Positions 46,483 through 58,981 of a DNA stretch of 64,000 nt are shown here, in pieces. The stretch covers positions 533,501-597,500 of the forward strand of contig NZ_CP088245.1 of NCBI RefSeq assembly GCF_021117275.1. The letters are read 5' to 3'. Position 1 is the stretch's first letter; every line of letters begins with the position of its first letter. This DNA comes from Metabacillus sp. B2-18. GTDB taxonomy: Bacteria; Bacillota; Bacilli; Bacillales; Bacillaceae. The position numbers and the translations under genes were made by a program. The notes beneath the pieces were generated by a model. It saw only the letters and a program-made list of their open reading frames with translations, did not search any database and was not told where the DNA came from.

Positions 46483-47355
46483 ATGGAAAATATTCTCCGT
46501 CCTATTTATCAAGAACGAGCAAGTCATACCAATACTTTAGCCATTATCATGATTGAAAAGCGGAACCAAACCTCCCCTTTAACTGATAATTTAGATGTAG
46601 CTTTACTGGTTATTGTAAACGAAGCTGAGCAGGCTTTATTTGTTAAACATTATGAATATGAAGATAAAAAAGCATCTTTAACGGTGATGACGAATGGTGA
46701 TCTGAACGAGTCCATCCTGTTAGGTACAAATAGAAGGATTGTAGATTGGATCCTGAATGGGAAAATTCTTTTTGATCGTAATGAATACATAATAGAACTA
46801 ATTGACCGATTAAAAACATTTCCTTTTAGTGAAAGGAAAATGAAAATTGGCATTGAATTTGCAAAGCTGGTTCGAAGGTACTTAGAGGGTAAGGAGTTCT
46901 TCGAATCAAGGCAATTGTTAGATACTTATAATCATGTTGTTCACGCGTTACATCATCTAGCAAGACTTGAAGTGATTGACAGGGGCTACTATCCTGAGGT
47001 AACGGTATGGAACCAGGTAAAACAAATAGAGCCGCAAATTTATAAATTGTATAAAGAATTAGTGGAGAGTGAAGAATCACTAGAGAAAAGATTAGAATTA
47101 CTTTTCTTAGCAAGTGATTTCCTAATTCATTCTAAGACAGAAATTGGGGCAGCACACATACTAACTGTTATGTCTGAAAAAGATTCATGGTACTTCGATG
47201 AGTTATATCAACATCCAGAGTTAAAATACTACTCTGTAGACTTAAGTGTCCTTTTAGAATTTTTAGTTGAGAAGCAATACATATCTATAGAAAGAAAACA
47301 AACAAAAGGTAAAGGGATCTATCATCGTATATATTTTCTTGAGAAAAAATATTGA
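46483..47355 (+). CDS. ygxA: YgxA, nucleotidyltransferase-like protein
   Basis: 290 residues. N-terminal nucleotidyltransferase-like region (LDVALLVIVNEAEQALFVKHYEYED...), then a helical domain (LVRRYLEGKEFFESRQLLDTYNHVVHALHHLARLEVIDRG) as in YgxA. It always lies just upstream of an rRNA operon in bacilli. ATG 46483 behind GGGAGG. The stop codon lies inside the -35 region of the rRNA promoter P1. Confidence 0.88.
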   Translation: MENILRPIYQERASHTNTLAIIMIEKRNQTSPLTDNLDVALLVIVNEAEQALFVKHYEYEDKKASLTVMTNGDLNESILLGTNRRIVDWILNGKILFDRNEYIIELIDRLKTFPFSERKMKIGIEFAKLVRRYLEGKEFFESRQLLDTYNHVVHALHHLARLEVIDRGYYPEVTVWNQVKQIEPQIYKLYKELVESEESLEKRLELLFLASDFLIHSKTEIGAAHILTVMSEKDSWYFDELYQHPELKYYSVDLSVLLEFLVEKQYISIERKQTKGKGIYHRIYFLEKKY

Positions 47356-47380
47356 CTTTAATTTTTGTAGGTGATATATT
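47352..47380 (+). promoter_or_regulatory. rRNA operon B promoter P1
   Basis: TTGACT (47352-47357), 17-nt spacer, TATATT (47375-47380). The -35 overlaps the ygxA stop codon (47353-47355). A GCTGTTA/TAGCAGC hairpin lies between P1 and P2 (about 47389-47413). Confidence 0.85.
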
Positions 47381-47461
47381 ATTAAACGTCGCTGTTACTT
47401 AAGTGTTAGCAGCGTCGCTTATTTTCTTCTTAAACGGTAAAAAAACTTTTTTGAAAAAGAG

Positions 47462-47490
47462 TTGACGTTCTAGGTTGAAGATGTTATATT
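47462..47490 (+). promoter_or_regulatory. rRNA operon B promoter P2
   Basis: TTGACG (47462-47467), 17-nt spacer, TATATT (47485-47490). Tandem promoters are usual for Bacillus rRNA operons. Confidence 0.88.
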
Positions 47491-47520
47491 AATAAAGTCG
47501 CTTCTGAGAGAACGACATTA

Positions 47521-47556
47521 AATGATCTTTGAAAACTAAACAAAACCAAGCGTGCC
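47521..47556 (+). promoter_or_regulatory. 16S leader: left strand of the processing stem
   Basis: 47521-47556 is complementary over most of its length to 49187-49224 on the other side of 16S (for example CAAGCGTGCC with GGCACGCTTG). The stem is the expected RNase III-type processing site and also holds a boxA-like CTTTGAAAACT. Confidence 0.75.
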
Positions 47557-47622
47557 AACGTTAATTTCGATTAACAAAAACAACGTACTATATAGTACAA
47601 ACTTTATGAGCTATATCAACTC

Positions 47623-52341
<4,719 letters not shown>

Positions 52342-52543
52342 ATAGAAAAACGGAAGAAGCTCGTTCAAATCCATAGGGAATTGGAGCGATCGAGATGAAG
52401 TCGTTCTTTGACTTCTTCGAGAGAGTGAAATTACCGTAGGATTTAGCTTCTGGAGCTGGACATGTAAGAACGTTAAACTCAGTAGTGAATTGAATTGTGA
52501 ATCGTTATCTAGTTTTGAAGGAATATGAAAGTGAAAAAAACAC

Positions 52544-52571
52544 TTGAAATCTTCTTCTAATTTAGTATAAT
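52544..52571 (+). promoter_or_regulatory. Candidate promoter between 23S and 5S
   Basis: TTGAAA (52544-52549), 16-nt spacer, TATAAT (52566-52571), 13 nt before 5S. Operon A has a different spacer here (a TTGAAGGA/TCCTTCAA hairpin), so the promoter is specific to operon B. It would transcribe 5S and 16 tRNAs independently of 16S-23S. Confidence 0.6.
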
Positions 52572-52583
52572 AGTTTTTGTCAC

Positions 52584-52703
<120 letters not shown>

Positions 52704-52713
52704 TTTGGATTAT

Positions 52714-52788
52714 TCCGCAGTAGCTCAGTGGTAGAGCTATCGGCTGTTAACCGATCGGTCGTAGGTTCGAGTCCTACCTGCGGAGCCA
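52714..52788 (+). tRNA. tRNA-Asn (GTT)
   Basis: 75 nt, CCA encoded. First of 16 tRNAs in the order of B. subtilis trnD. One base differs from the operon A copy. Confidence 0.95.
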
Positions 52789-52792
52789 TTTT

Positions 52793-52884
52793 GGAGAGCT
52801 GTCCGAGTGGCCGAAGGAGCACGATTGGAAATCGTGTAGGCGGTGTAAGCTGTCTCAAGGGTTCAAATCCCTTGCTCTCCGCCA
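52793..52884 (+). tRNA. tRNA-Ser (GGA)
   Basis: 92-nt class II tRNA, anticodon loop TTGGAAA, discriminator G, CCA encoded. Only 4 nt after tRNA-Asn. Confidence 0.95.
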
Positions 52885-52902
52885 CTATTTTAAATATAAT
52901 AT

Positions 52903-52977
52903 GGCCCATTGGTCAAGCGGTTAAGACACCGCCCTTTCACGGCGGTAACACGGGTTCGAATCCCGTATGGGTCACCA
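52903..52977 (+). tRNA. tRNA-Glu (TTC)
   Basis: 75 nt, identical to the operon A gene; CCA encoded. Confidence 0.95.
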
Positions 52978-53009
52978 TAGTTTTTTCGCTCTAGCGAAAA
53001 TAACTAACC
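52978..53009 (+). repeat. Inter-tRNA hairpin repeat, operon B copy
   Basis: TTTTTTCGC tcta GCGAAAA then TAACTAACC, at the same Glu-Val position as copy 1 in operon A; the loop differs, the stem is unchanged. Confidence 0.65.
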
Positions 53010-53040
53010 TTAATGAAATTCATAAATTATGTATTATTTT

Positions 53041-53116
53041 GGAGGATTAGCTCAGCTGGGAGAGCACCTGCCTTACAAGCAGGGGGTCGGCGGTTCGATC
53101 CCGTCATCCTCCACCA
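53041..53116 (+). tRNA. tRNA-Val (TAC)
   Basis: 76 nt, CCA encoded. Confidence 0.95.
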
Positions 53117-53126
53117 TATTTATTAT

Positions 53127-53203
<77 letters not shown>

Positions 53204-53207
53204 AAAT

Positions 53208-53284
53208 GGTCCGGTAGTTCAGTTGGTTAGAATGCCTGCCTGTCACGCAGGAGGTCGCGGGTTCGAGTCCCGTCCGGACCGCCA
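53208..53284 (+). tRNA. tRNA-Asp (GTC)
   Basis: 77 nt, CCA encoded. Confidence 0.95.
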
Positions 53285-53310
53285 TTATTTTATTAGTTAG
53301 ATTAATATTT

Positions 53311-53457
53311 GCTCTATCTCTAAGTATAGAGTAAAAGGGTTTCGATAAGCGAGAAGGTCGAGGAAGCAAGTGAACGAGCACTGGAGCGTATGACTATACG
53401 TGAGGATGTGAGTGAGAGAGCTGACGAAGAGATTCGAAGCTTAGCGGAAGCCGTAAA
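53311..53457 (+). repeat. Asp-Phe spacer repeat, operon B copy
   Basis: Longer version of 4995-5093. An additional 42-nt block (roughly 53378-53419) between two GAGC motifs contains the hairpin CGTAT gact ATACG. The flanking ~100 nt are nearly identical in the two operons. Confidence 0.6.
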
Positions 53458-53464
53458 CTATATT

Positions 53465-53537
53465 GGCTCGGTAGCTCAGTTGGTAGAGCAATGGACTGAA
53501 AATCCATGTGTCGGCGGTTCGATTCCGTCCCGAGCCA
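53465..53537 (+). tRNA. tRNA-Phe (GAA)
   Basis: 73 nt to the discriminator A; followed by CCT, so the CCA end is incomplete in DNA, in contrast to the operon A copy. Confidence 0.93.
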
Positions 53538-53564
53538 CCTTTTATTTATTTTAAATTAAATTTA

Positions 53565-53710
53565 ACGCCGGTGTAGCTCAATTGGTAGAGCACGATCGAA
53601 TATGCTTCGAAGCTTTTGCTTCAGCACACAAATCGAGCTGCTACTTGAATAATCTCTCTGAGATTTGGGTGACTGGTAAGTAAGATTGAACTTAATATAC
53701 ATCTATAATG
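53565..53710 (+). repeat. tRNA-half element E5 (5' half of tRNA-Thr plus 118-nt insert)
   Basis: Bases 53565-53592 are repeated exactly at 53711-53738. The insert is nearly the same as E1, with changes only near its ends, and keeps the helix CAC/GTG, A.G, CAAATC (53629-53634) / GATTTG (53662-53667). Both tRNA-Thr halves here carry CAATTGG where both operon A halves carry CAACTGG. Confidence 0.85.
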
Positions 53711-53712
53711 AC

Positions 53713-53785
<73 letters not shown>

Positions 53786-53796
53786 CTCTCATATAT

Positions 53797-53880
53797 GGAG
53801 GGGTAGCGAAGTGGCTAAACGCGGCGGACTGTAAATCCGCTCCTTAGGGTTCGGCAGTTCGAATCTGCCCCCCTCCACCA
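53797..53880 (+). tRNA. tRNA-Tyr (GTA)
   Basis: 84-nt class II tRNA, CCA encoded. Confidence 0.95.
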
Positions 53881-53885
53881 TTTAT

Positions 53886-53959
53886 AGGGGCATAGTTTAA
53901 CGGTAGAATAGAGGTCTCCAAAACCTTTGGTGTGGGTTCGATTCCTACTGCCCCTGCCA
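53886..53959 (+). tRNA. tRNA-Trp (CCA)
   Basis: 74 nt, anticodon loop CTCCAAA, CCA encoded. The only tRNA-Trp in the window. Confidence 0.95.
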
Positions 53960-53975
53960 ATTATAAAAACTTGAT

Positions 53976-54052
53976 GGCGATTGTGGCGAAGTGGTTAACG
54001 CATCGGATTGTGGTTCCGACATTCGTGGGTTCGATTCCCATCAGTCGCCCCA
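53976..54052 (+). tRNA. tRNA-His (GTG)
   Basis: Includes G(-1) at 53976. Acceptor GCGATTG/CAGTCGC differs from operon A (GCGGTTG/CAGCCGC) by one pair: G4 with C69 in operon A, A4 with T69 here, so pairing is kept. CCA encoded. Confidence 0.95.
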
Positions 54053-54178
54053 TTTATATATATCAGACATGATTGCTTAGTAATTATAAATGCAGAAAAG
54101 CACATGGATGTCGACGATATTTCGCGATTATGATTTATGTAGCATATTCAAGGAAGCCTATTCTTGAAGCTAATTCAG

Positions 54179-54253
54179 TGGGCTATAGCCAAGCGGTAAG
54201 GCATCGCACTTTGACTGCGACATGCGTTGGTTCGAATCCAGCTAGCCCAGCCA
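54179..54253 (+). tRNA. tRNA-Gln (TTG)
   Basis: 75 nt, CCA encoded. The spacer before it is the short version of the expanded operon A His-Gln spacer. Confidence 0.95.
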
Positions 54254-54313
54254 CTTTTTATTAACACTTTTTAGTTCTATTGCATAGGCTAAACCATATA
54301 GATAAAGTAAGAT

Positions 54314-54385
54314 GCGGAAGTAGTTCAGTGGTAGAACACCACCTTGCCAAGGTGGGGGTCGCGGGTTCGAATCCCGTCTTCCGCT
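54314..54385 (+). tRNA. tRNA-Gly (GCC)
   Basis: 72 nt to discriminator T; TTA follows, so CCA is not encoded here although it is in operon A. Confidence 0.93.
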
Positions 54386-54399
54386 TTAGTTTTAGTGAT

Positions 54400-54473
<74 letters not shown>

Positions 54474-54488
54474 TTTTTTAACACCCTT

Positions 54489-54577
54489 GCCGGGGTGGCG
54501 GAACTGGCAGACGCACAGGACTTAAAATCCTGCGGTAGGTGACTACCGTACCGGTTCGATTCCGGTCCTCGGCACCA
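54489..54577 (+). tRNA. tRNA-Leu (TAA)
   Basis: 89-nt class II tRNA, identical to the operon A copy, CCA encoded. Confidence 0.95.
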
Positions 54578-54598
54578 TTATTGTGGACTTAATCCTTT

Positions 54599-54680
54599 GC
54601 CAGTGTGGCGGAATTGGCAGACGCGCACGACTCAAAATCGTGTTCCTTCGGGAGTGTCGGTTCGACCCCGACCACTGGTA
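54599..54680 (+). tRNA. tRNA-Leu (CAA)
   Basis: 82 nt to the discriminator A, anticodon loop CTCAAAA; TCA follows, so CCA is not encoded. Last tRNA of the operon. Confidence 0.94.
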
Positions 54681-54711
54681 TCAAAACACAATCATTACTT
54701 AATACAATAGT

Positions 54712-54747
54712 AAAAGACAAGACAATGAATAACGTCTTGTCTTTTTT
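54712..54747 (+). terminator. Terminator of rRNA-tRNA operon B
   Basis: AAAAGACAAGAC (54712-54723) / GTCTTGTCTTTT (54734-54745), followed by TT. Confidence 0.9.
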
Positions 54748-54862
54748 GTGCTGTTAAAGAGGGAACAAGATTGTCAAAGAACAATAACCAAACATAGCTG
54801 CTTCCATCCAAATATGTTAATGATCATTACAAAATATAATGATCTAGTCCTATAACTAATAC

Positions 54863-55126
54863 TCAGTTATTACGAACCTTTTTCAAGTGAAATCGTTTGA
54901 TGAATTTAATCATAGGTCTAATTAAGAATAGTCCACTACCCACGATAAACATCCAAATAGCATATGTTTCAAAGGAATCCCAAAGAAAGAGCACACTTCC
55001 AACCAGAAAGCATAGGGCGATAAACACATCATTAAGGTTATAGAAAAATTCATAGCGTTCGTTAATTATAATTTCATGATGGCCAAATTGTATATCAATG
55101 TAGTTAGGCTTATGATCTACTTTCAT
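54863..55126 (-). CDS. YrhK-like small membrane protein
   Basis: 87 residues. Two membrane helices (DVFIALCFLVGSVLFLWDSF and AIWMFIVGSGLFLIRPMIKFI) with the NLNDVFIALCFLVGSVLFL stretch that defines YrhK-like domains, and a basic tail KRFHLKKVRNN. GGAGGGAG before the ATG. Function unknown. Confidence 0.78.
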   Translation of the reverse strand: MKVDHKPNYIDIQFGHHEIIINERYEFFYNLNDVFIALCFLVGSVLFLWDSFETYAIWMFIVGSGLFLIRPMIKFIKRFHLKKVRNN

Positions 55127-55186
55127 TTTATCATCTCCCTCCTAGTAATATTCCCGATGTGAAGTTCATAAAACACTTGCTCTGAC

Positions 55187-55231
55187 AAAAATAATCTCCC
55201 CATTTTCCAAAGAAAACAGGGAGATTATTTT
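55187..55231 (-). terminator. Terminator of xylR (minus strand)
   Basis: AAATAATCTCCC...GGGAGATTATTT stem; on the minus strand it is followed by TTTG. Confidence 0.8.
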
Positions 55232-55238
55232 TACTATT

Positions 55239-56390
55239 CTATAAAACTTTGCTATCCTCTTTAATAAAATTCTCAACCGCAAATGCAGAGACTCCAAGTA
55301 CAGTAGAGTACTGTTCAAGCTTTGAAAAGTCTAGCTGTAGCTCATTTTGATGATGGGTAAGTGTATGGTTTTCAATTGTGGTCTTGATAGGTTCTTCTAT
55401 CCATTCTCTAGCTAAAGCTAATCTGTTTCCGATAATAACCTGATCCGGGTTGAAGGTATTGATGATATTGTTAATTCCAATGCCAAGGTATTTACCGACT
55501 TCCTTAAAAAGGCCTTGGGCAGTTTGATCATGATTTTTGGCTAGTTCTAAGACTGCTTCGATGCTGCTTCCAGCTTGTTCTAGTAGTGCATGTTCTGATG
55601 CGTATGCTTCCCAACAACCTTGGCTGCCGCAGTTGCATGGCTTACCGTTCATGTCTATAATCATATGGCCCATTTCACCAGAGAATCCGTTTTTACCTTG
55701 ATATAGCTCTCTATTTAAGAAGATACCTACACCGATACCGATACCTGCACTTATATAGACCATATTTTCGTAGTCTTTTCCAGCTCCGAATTTTTGCTCA
55801 CAGAATGCTCCAGCGTTGGCTTCATTTTCGACTATTACAGGCACTTCGAATAACTCTTCTAAGTCTTGTTTTAAATCGGAGTTTTTCCAACCTAAGTTAG
55901 GTGCAAGAAGGACTATTCCCTCTTTGTTTACAATTCCTGGAACACCTACACCTATGCCTACAACACCATATCGACTTTGAGGCATATTAGTCATTAGTGA
56001 CTGAATCATACTTTTTACAAGATTCATAATAGTAGGGTAGGGAGTTTGGGTGACTGTGTGATTATTTTCATGAACTATGTTGCCTTTTAAGTCAGTTAGT
56101 ACAGATAATACATAATTTGCACCGATATCAATTCCAATCGCATAACCTGCTACTTTATTAAAATGTAGAATAACAGGACGTCGTCCACCACTGGATTCTC
56201 CTGGTCCAGATTCGTAGATCAGTTCTTCTTCTAATAATTCATTCACTAATGATGAAACGGTTGCTTTGTGTAGACCGGATATTTGGGCAATATCGGCTCT
56301 TGAAATAGGTTCTCTGTGCATAATAAGTTGTAATACGAGAGCTTTATTATTTTTTTTCACAAGATGCTGATTCCATGTAATCGTTTCCAC
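55239..56390 (-). CDS. xylR: XylR, ROK-family xylose repressor
   Basis: 383 residues: winged helix-turn-helix ISRADIAQISGLHKATVSSLVNELLEEELI (about 30-59) and a ROK sugar-kinase-like domain with GIDIGANYV, the EMGHMIIDMNG motif and the zinc loop CNCGSQGCWEAYASE. Xylose releases it from DNA. GTG start at 56390 behind AAGGAG. Divergent from the beta-xylosidase gene; palindromes of its expected type lie at 56438-56458 and 58831-58857. A cre-like core lies at 56376-56389 in its first codons. Confidence 0.93.
   Translation of the reverse strand: METITWNQHLVKKNNKALVLQLIMHREPISRADIAQISGLHKATVSSLVNELLEEELIYESGPGESSGGRRPVILHFNKVAGYAIGIDIGANYVLSVLTDLKGNIVHENNHTVTQTPYPTIMNLVKSMIQSLMTNMPQSRYGVVGIGVGVPGIVNKEGIVLLAPNLGWKNSDLKQDLEELFEVPVIVENEANAGAFCEQKFGAGKDYENMVYISAGIGIGVGIFLNRELYQGKNGFSGEMGHMIIDMNGKPCNCGSQGCWEAYASEHALLEQAGSSIEAVLELAKNHDQTAQGLFKEVGKYLGIGINNIINTFNPDQVIIGNRLALAREWIEEPIKTTIENHTLTHHQNELQLDFSKLEQYSTVLGVSAFAVENFIKEDSKVL
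56376..56389. promoter_or_regulatory. cre-like site in the start of xylR
   Basis: TGTAATCGTTTCCA matches the CcpA operator core TGNAANCGNWNNCA at every fixed position. It lies within the first codons of xylR, where binding would block its transcription. Confidence 0.5.
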
Positions 56391-56437
56391 TTTTAAAAAC
56401 TCCTTATCTGATCTTTATTTATTTTAACACTAAACTT

Positions 56438-56477
56438 AGTTTGTTGGATATACAAACTTTAAATTTGGTGTTATAAT
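56438..56477 (+). promoter_or_regulatory. XylR operator and promoter of the beta-xylosidase gene
   Basis: AGTTTGT (56438-56444) / ACAAACT (56452-56458) palindrome with a 7-nt centre, overlapping a -35 TATACA (56449-56454), then a 17-nt spacer and TATAAT (56472-56477). A cre-like site ATGTAATCGCTTTAAT (one mismatch) follows at 56513-56528. Confidence 0.75.
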
Positions 56478-56512
56478 GACCACAGATATGAGGGAGCTTA
56501 TGATATAGAAAA

Positions 56513-56528
56513 ATGTAATCGCTTTAAT
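56513..56528 (+). promoter_or_regulatory. cre-like site downstream of the beta-xylosidase promoter
   Basis: ATGTAATCGCTTTAAT matches the CcpA consensus with one mismatch (CA replaced by AA). Position between promoter and gene fits catabolite repression by roadblock. Confidence 0.5.
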
Positions 56529-56600
56529 AAGTACATAAGCCATGATCTTTGTTAGTAGCTTGTATTTATTTACTAAATATTTGGGGAGTTGGGGAACAAA

Positions 56601-58751
56601 ATGCCAAAAAACATGTTTTTTAATGCACATCATTCACCAATTGGAGCCTTTTCAAGTTTTACACTTGGATTCTATGGAAACGGGGGAGGTTTGGATTTAG
56701 AACTTGGCCGCTCACCGAAGAAGAATGTTTATGTAGGTGTTGAAACGATTGATCAGGAAGGGATGTACCAAGCACTTCCTTTTTTTGAAGTAGGAGATGA
56801 CGAAAGTAAGCGCTATGATATAGAAAATATGGATCCAGATCCAGATAAACCACGAATCATTGTTCCTTATTCAAAAGAAGAAATCCAACGTGACTTTCAA
56901 TTAGGAACAGACACTTGGAAGGCTGGAGACTTATCCTTTACCGTCTATACCCAAGCTCAATCTGTACCCGAACCATCTTCTGTAGCAGATGATGAGCTGA
57001 AGAAAACAATTATTCCAGCTGTATGGGCTGAATTAACAGTAGATAATACAAAAGGAACTAAGAGTCGCCGAGCTTTCTTTGGGTATCAAGGAAGTGATCC
57101 TTATAGCTCCATGCGTCGATTAGATGACACATGTGACGGGATCGCGGGAATTGGTCAGGGGCGCTTAACAGCAATTACATCAGATAATCCTGAAGTAAAG
57201 TCTGCTCTTCACTTTAGTATAGAAAATATATTAACAACTCCATATAAAGAGAACTGGACTTTTGGTTTAGGACCTGTTGGTGCACTAGTAATGGATGTTC
57301 CTGCTGGAGAAAAAAGAACATATAAATTTGCAGTTTGTTTCCACCGTTCTGGCTATGTAACAGCTGGAATGGATGCATCTTACTACTACACACGTTATTT
57401 TACCAATATTGAATCTGTCGCAACTTTTGCATTAGAAAATTTTGATGAGTTTGCTAGTCGTGCAAAAGAGGCTAATAGATTGGTAAGTGATTCTGAATTA
57501 TCTGAAGACCAAAAGTTCATGATGATTCATTCGATTCGAAGCTACTATGGCTCAACTCAATTATTGGATGCTGATGGAGAAGCATTCTGGGTTGTGAACG
57601 AGGGTGAGTATCGAATGATGAATACATTCGACTTAACAGTAGACCAAATCTTTTTTGAATTAAAAATGAATCCATGGACAGTTAAAAATGAGTTAGATAT
57701 GTTTGTGAAACGCTTCAGTTATGAAGATAAAGTTCGCTTTCCAGGTGATAAAACTGAATATCCGGGCGGAATCAGTTTTACACATGATATGGGAGTAGCA
57801 AATACAATTTCTAGACCACACTATTCTTCTTATGAGCTATATGGTTTAGATGGGTGCTTCTCACATATGACCTATGAACAACTGGTTAACTGGGTACTAT
57901 GTGCATCAGTTTATGTGGAACAAACGGGAGACAAAAAGTGGTTAAATGATAACTTAAATATTTTTGTTCAGTGCTTTGAAAGTATGTTGAATCGTGACCA
58001 TCCTGAATCTGATAAACGAGATGGGATAATGGGACTTGATTCAACACGTGTTATGGGTGGAGCCGAGATTACAACTTATGATAGTTTGGATGTTTCACTT
58101 GGTCAGGCTAGAAATAATATATATCTAGCTGGAAAAACATGGGCATCATATGTAGCACTTGAGAAACTGTTTAGAGAAAATGATCTAACAGATCTATCGA
58201 AAGTAGCTGGTGATCAAGCTGAAAAATGTGCAGCTACAATTGTTTCTCATGTTACACCTAACGGATATATACCAGCTGTCATTAAAGAAGGTAATGATTC
58301 TAAAATCATCCCGGCCATTGAAGGGCTAATCTTCCCATATTATACAAATAACCATGATGCATTGGATCCTAATGGACGATTTGGAGAGTATATTCAAGCT
58401 TTACAAACTCATTTGGAAACAGTGTTAACAGAAGGGATCTGCTTGTTTGAAGATGGAGGTTGGAAAATCTCATCTACAAGTAACAACTCTTGGCTAAGTA
58501 AGATTTATCTATCTCAGTTTATCACTCGTGAGATTCTTGGTTGGGAATGGGATGAAACAGGGAAGAGAGCAGATGCAGCCCATGTAGCATGGTTAACTCA
58601 TCCAACTCTATCAGTTTGGAGTTGGAGCGATCAAATCATCTCAGGTGAAATTGCTGGAAGTAAGTACTATCCACGTGGAGTTACTAGTATCCTATGGCTA
58701 GAGGAATCGAAAAAATCTGCTTCATTAGTAAAGACAACACAAGAAGCTTAA
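56601..58751 (+). CDS. GH52 beta-xylosidase
   Basis: 716 residues, strongly similar throughout to GH52 beta-xylosidases of Geobacillus stearothermophilus (from memory): MPKNMFFNAHHSPIGAFSSF, KRYDIENMDPDPDKP, SYYGSTQLLDADG, GLDSTRVMGGAEITTYDSLD. By alignment to that enzyme the nucleophile is Glu334 (VVNEGEY) and the acid/base Asp494 (TTYDSLD). No signal peptide, so it cleaves imported xylo-oligosaccharides in the cytosol. ATG 56601 follows GGGGA; a TTG 12 nt upstream is in frame. Controlled by XylR and probably CcpA. Confidence 0.95.
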   Translation: MPKNMFFNAHHSPIGAFSSFTLGFYGNGGGLDLELGRSPKKNVYVGVETIDQEGMYQALPFFEVGDDESKRYDIENMDPDPDKPRIIVPYSKEEIQRDFQLGTDTWKAGDLSFTVYTQAQSVPEPSSVADDELKKTIIPAVWAELTVDNTKGTKSRRAFFGYQGSDPYSSMRRLDDTCDGIAGIGQGRLTAITSDNPEVKSALHFSIENILTTPYKENWTFGLGPVGALVMDVPAGEKRTYKFAVCFHRSGYVTAGMDASYYYTRYFTNIESVATFALENFDEFASRAKEANRLVSDSELSEDQKFMMIHSIRSYYGSTQLLDADGEAFWVVNEGEYRMMNTFDLTVDQIFFELKMNPWTVKNELDMFVKRFSYEDKVRFPGDKTEYPGGISFTHDMGVANTISRPHYSSYELYGLDGCFSHMTYEQLVNWVLCASVYVEQTGDKKWLNDNLNIFVQCFESMLNRDHPESDKRDGIMGLDSTRVMGGAEITTYDSLDVSLGQARNNIYLAGKTWASYVALEKLFRENDLTDLSKVAGDQAEKCAATIVSHVTPNGYIPAVIKEGNDSKIIPAIEGLIFPYYTNNHDALDPNGRFGEYIQALQTHLETVLTEGICLFEDGGWKISSTSNNSWLSKIYLSQFITREILGWEWDETGKRADAAHVAWLTHPTLSVWSWSDQIISGEIAGSKYYPRGVTSILWLEESKKSASLVKTTQEA

Positions 58752-58758
58752 TAGAAAT

Positions 58759-58796
58759 GTGCCGGTCTCTTGAGCACTTATAAGAGGGGTCGGTAC
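58759..58796 (+). terminator. Stem-loop after the beta-xylosidase gene
   Basis: GTGCCGGTCTCTT (58759-58771) pairs with AAGAGGGGTCGGTAC (58782-58796) with bulge and wobble; followed by AAAATTTTAAT, a poor T-tract. Confidence 0.6.
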
Positions 58797-58830
58797 AAAA
58801 TTTTAATAAGGTGAAAAAAAATTCAAATAT

Positions 58831-58873
58831 CTTAGTTTATCGAATAGACAAACTAAGTATAGAGTGATATAAT
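58831..58873 (+). promoter_or_regulatory. XylR operator and promoter of xylAB
   Basis: CTTAGTTT (58831-58838) / AAACTAAG (58850-58857) perfect 8-bp arms, 27 bp in all, closely like the Bacillus xyl operator. It overlaps -35 TAGACA (58845-58850); 17-nt spacer; -10 TATAAT (58868-58873). Confidence 0.85.
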
Positions 58874-58917
58874 CTGATTAAAGAAAGGTTACAGATTAAT
58901 AGATTTAAGAAAATCTA

Positions 58918-58933
58918 TTGTAAGCATTTACAT
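58918..58933 (+). promoter_or_regulatory. cre-like site upstream of xylA
   Basis: TTGTAAGCATTTACAT, one mismatch to the CcpA consensus, 49 nt before the xylA start and downstream of its promoter. Confidence 0.6.
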
Positions 58934-58981
58934 GATTACGTGTAACCGATTACTAAACCAACTACTAGGAGGAATAACCCA

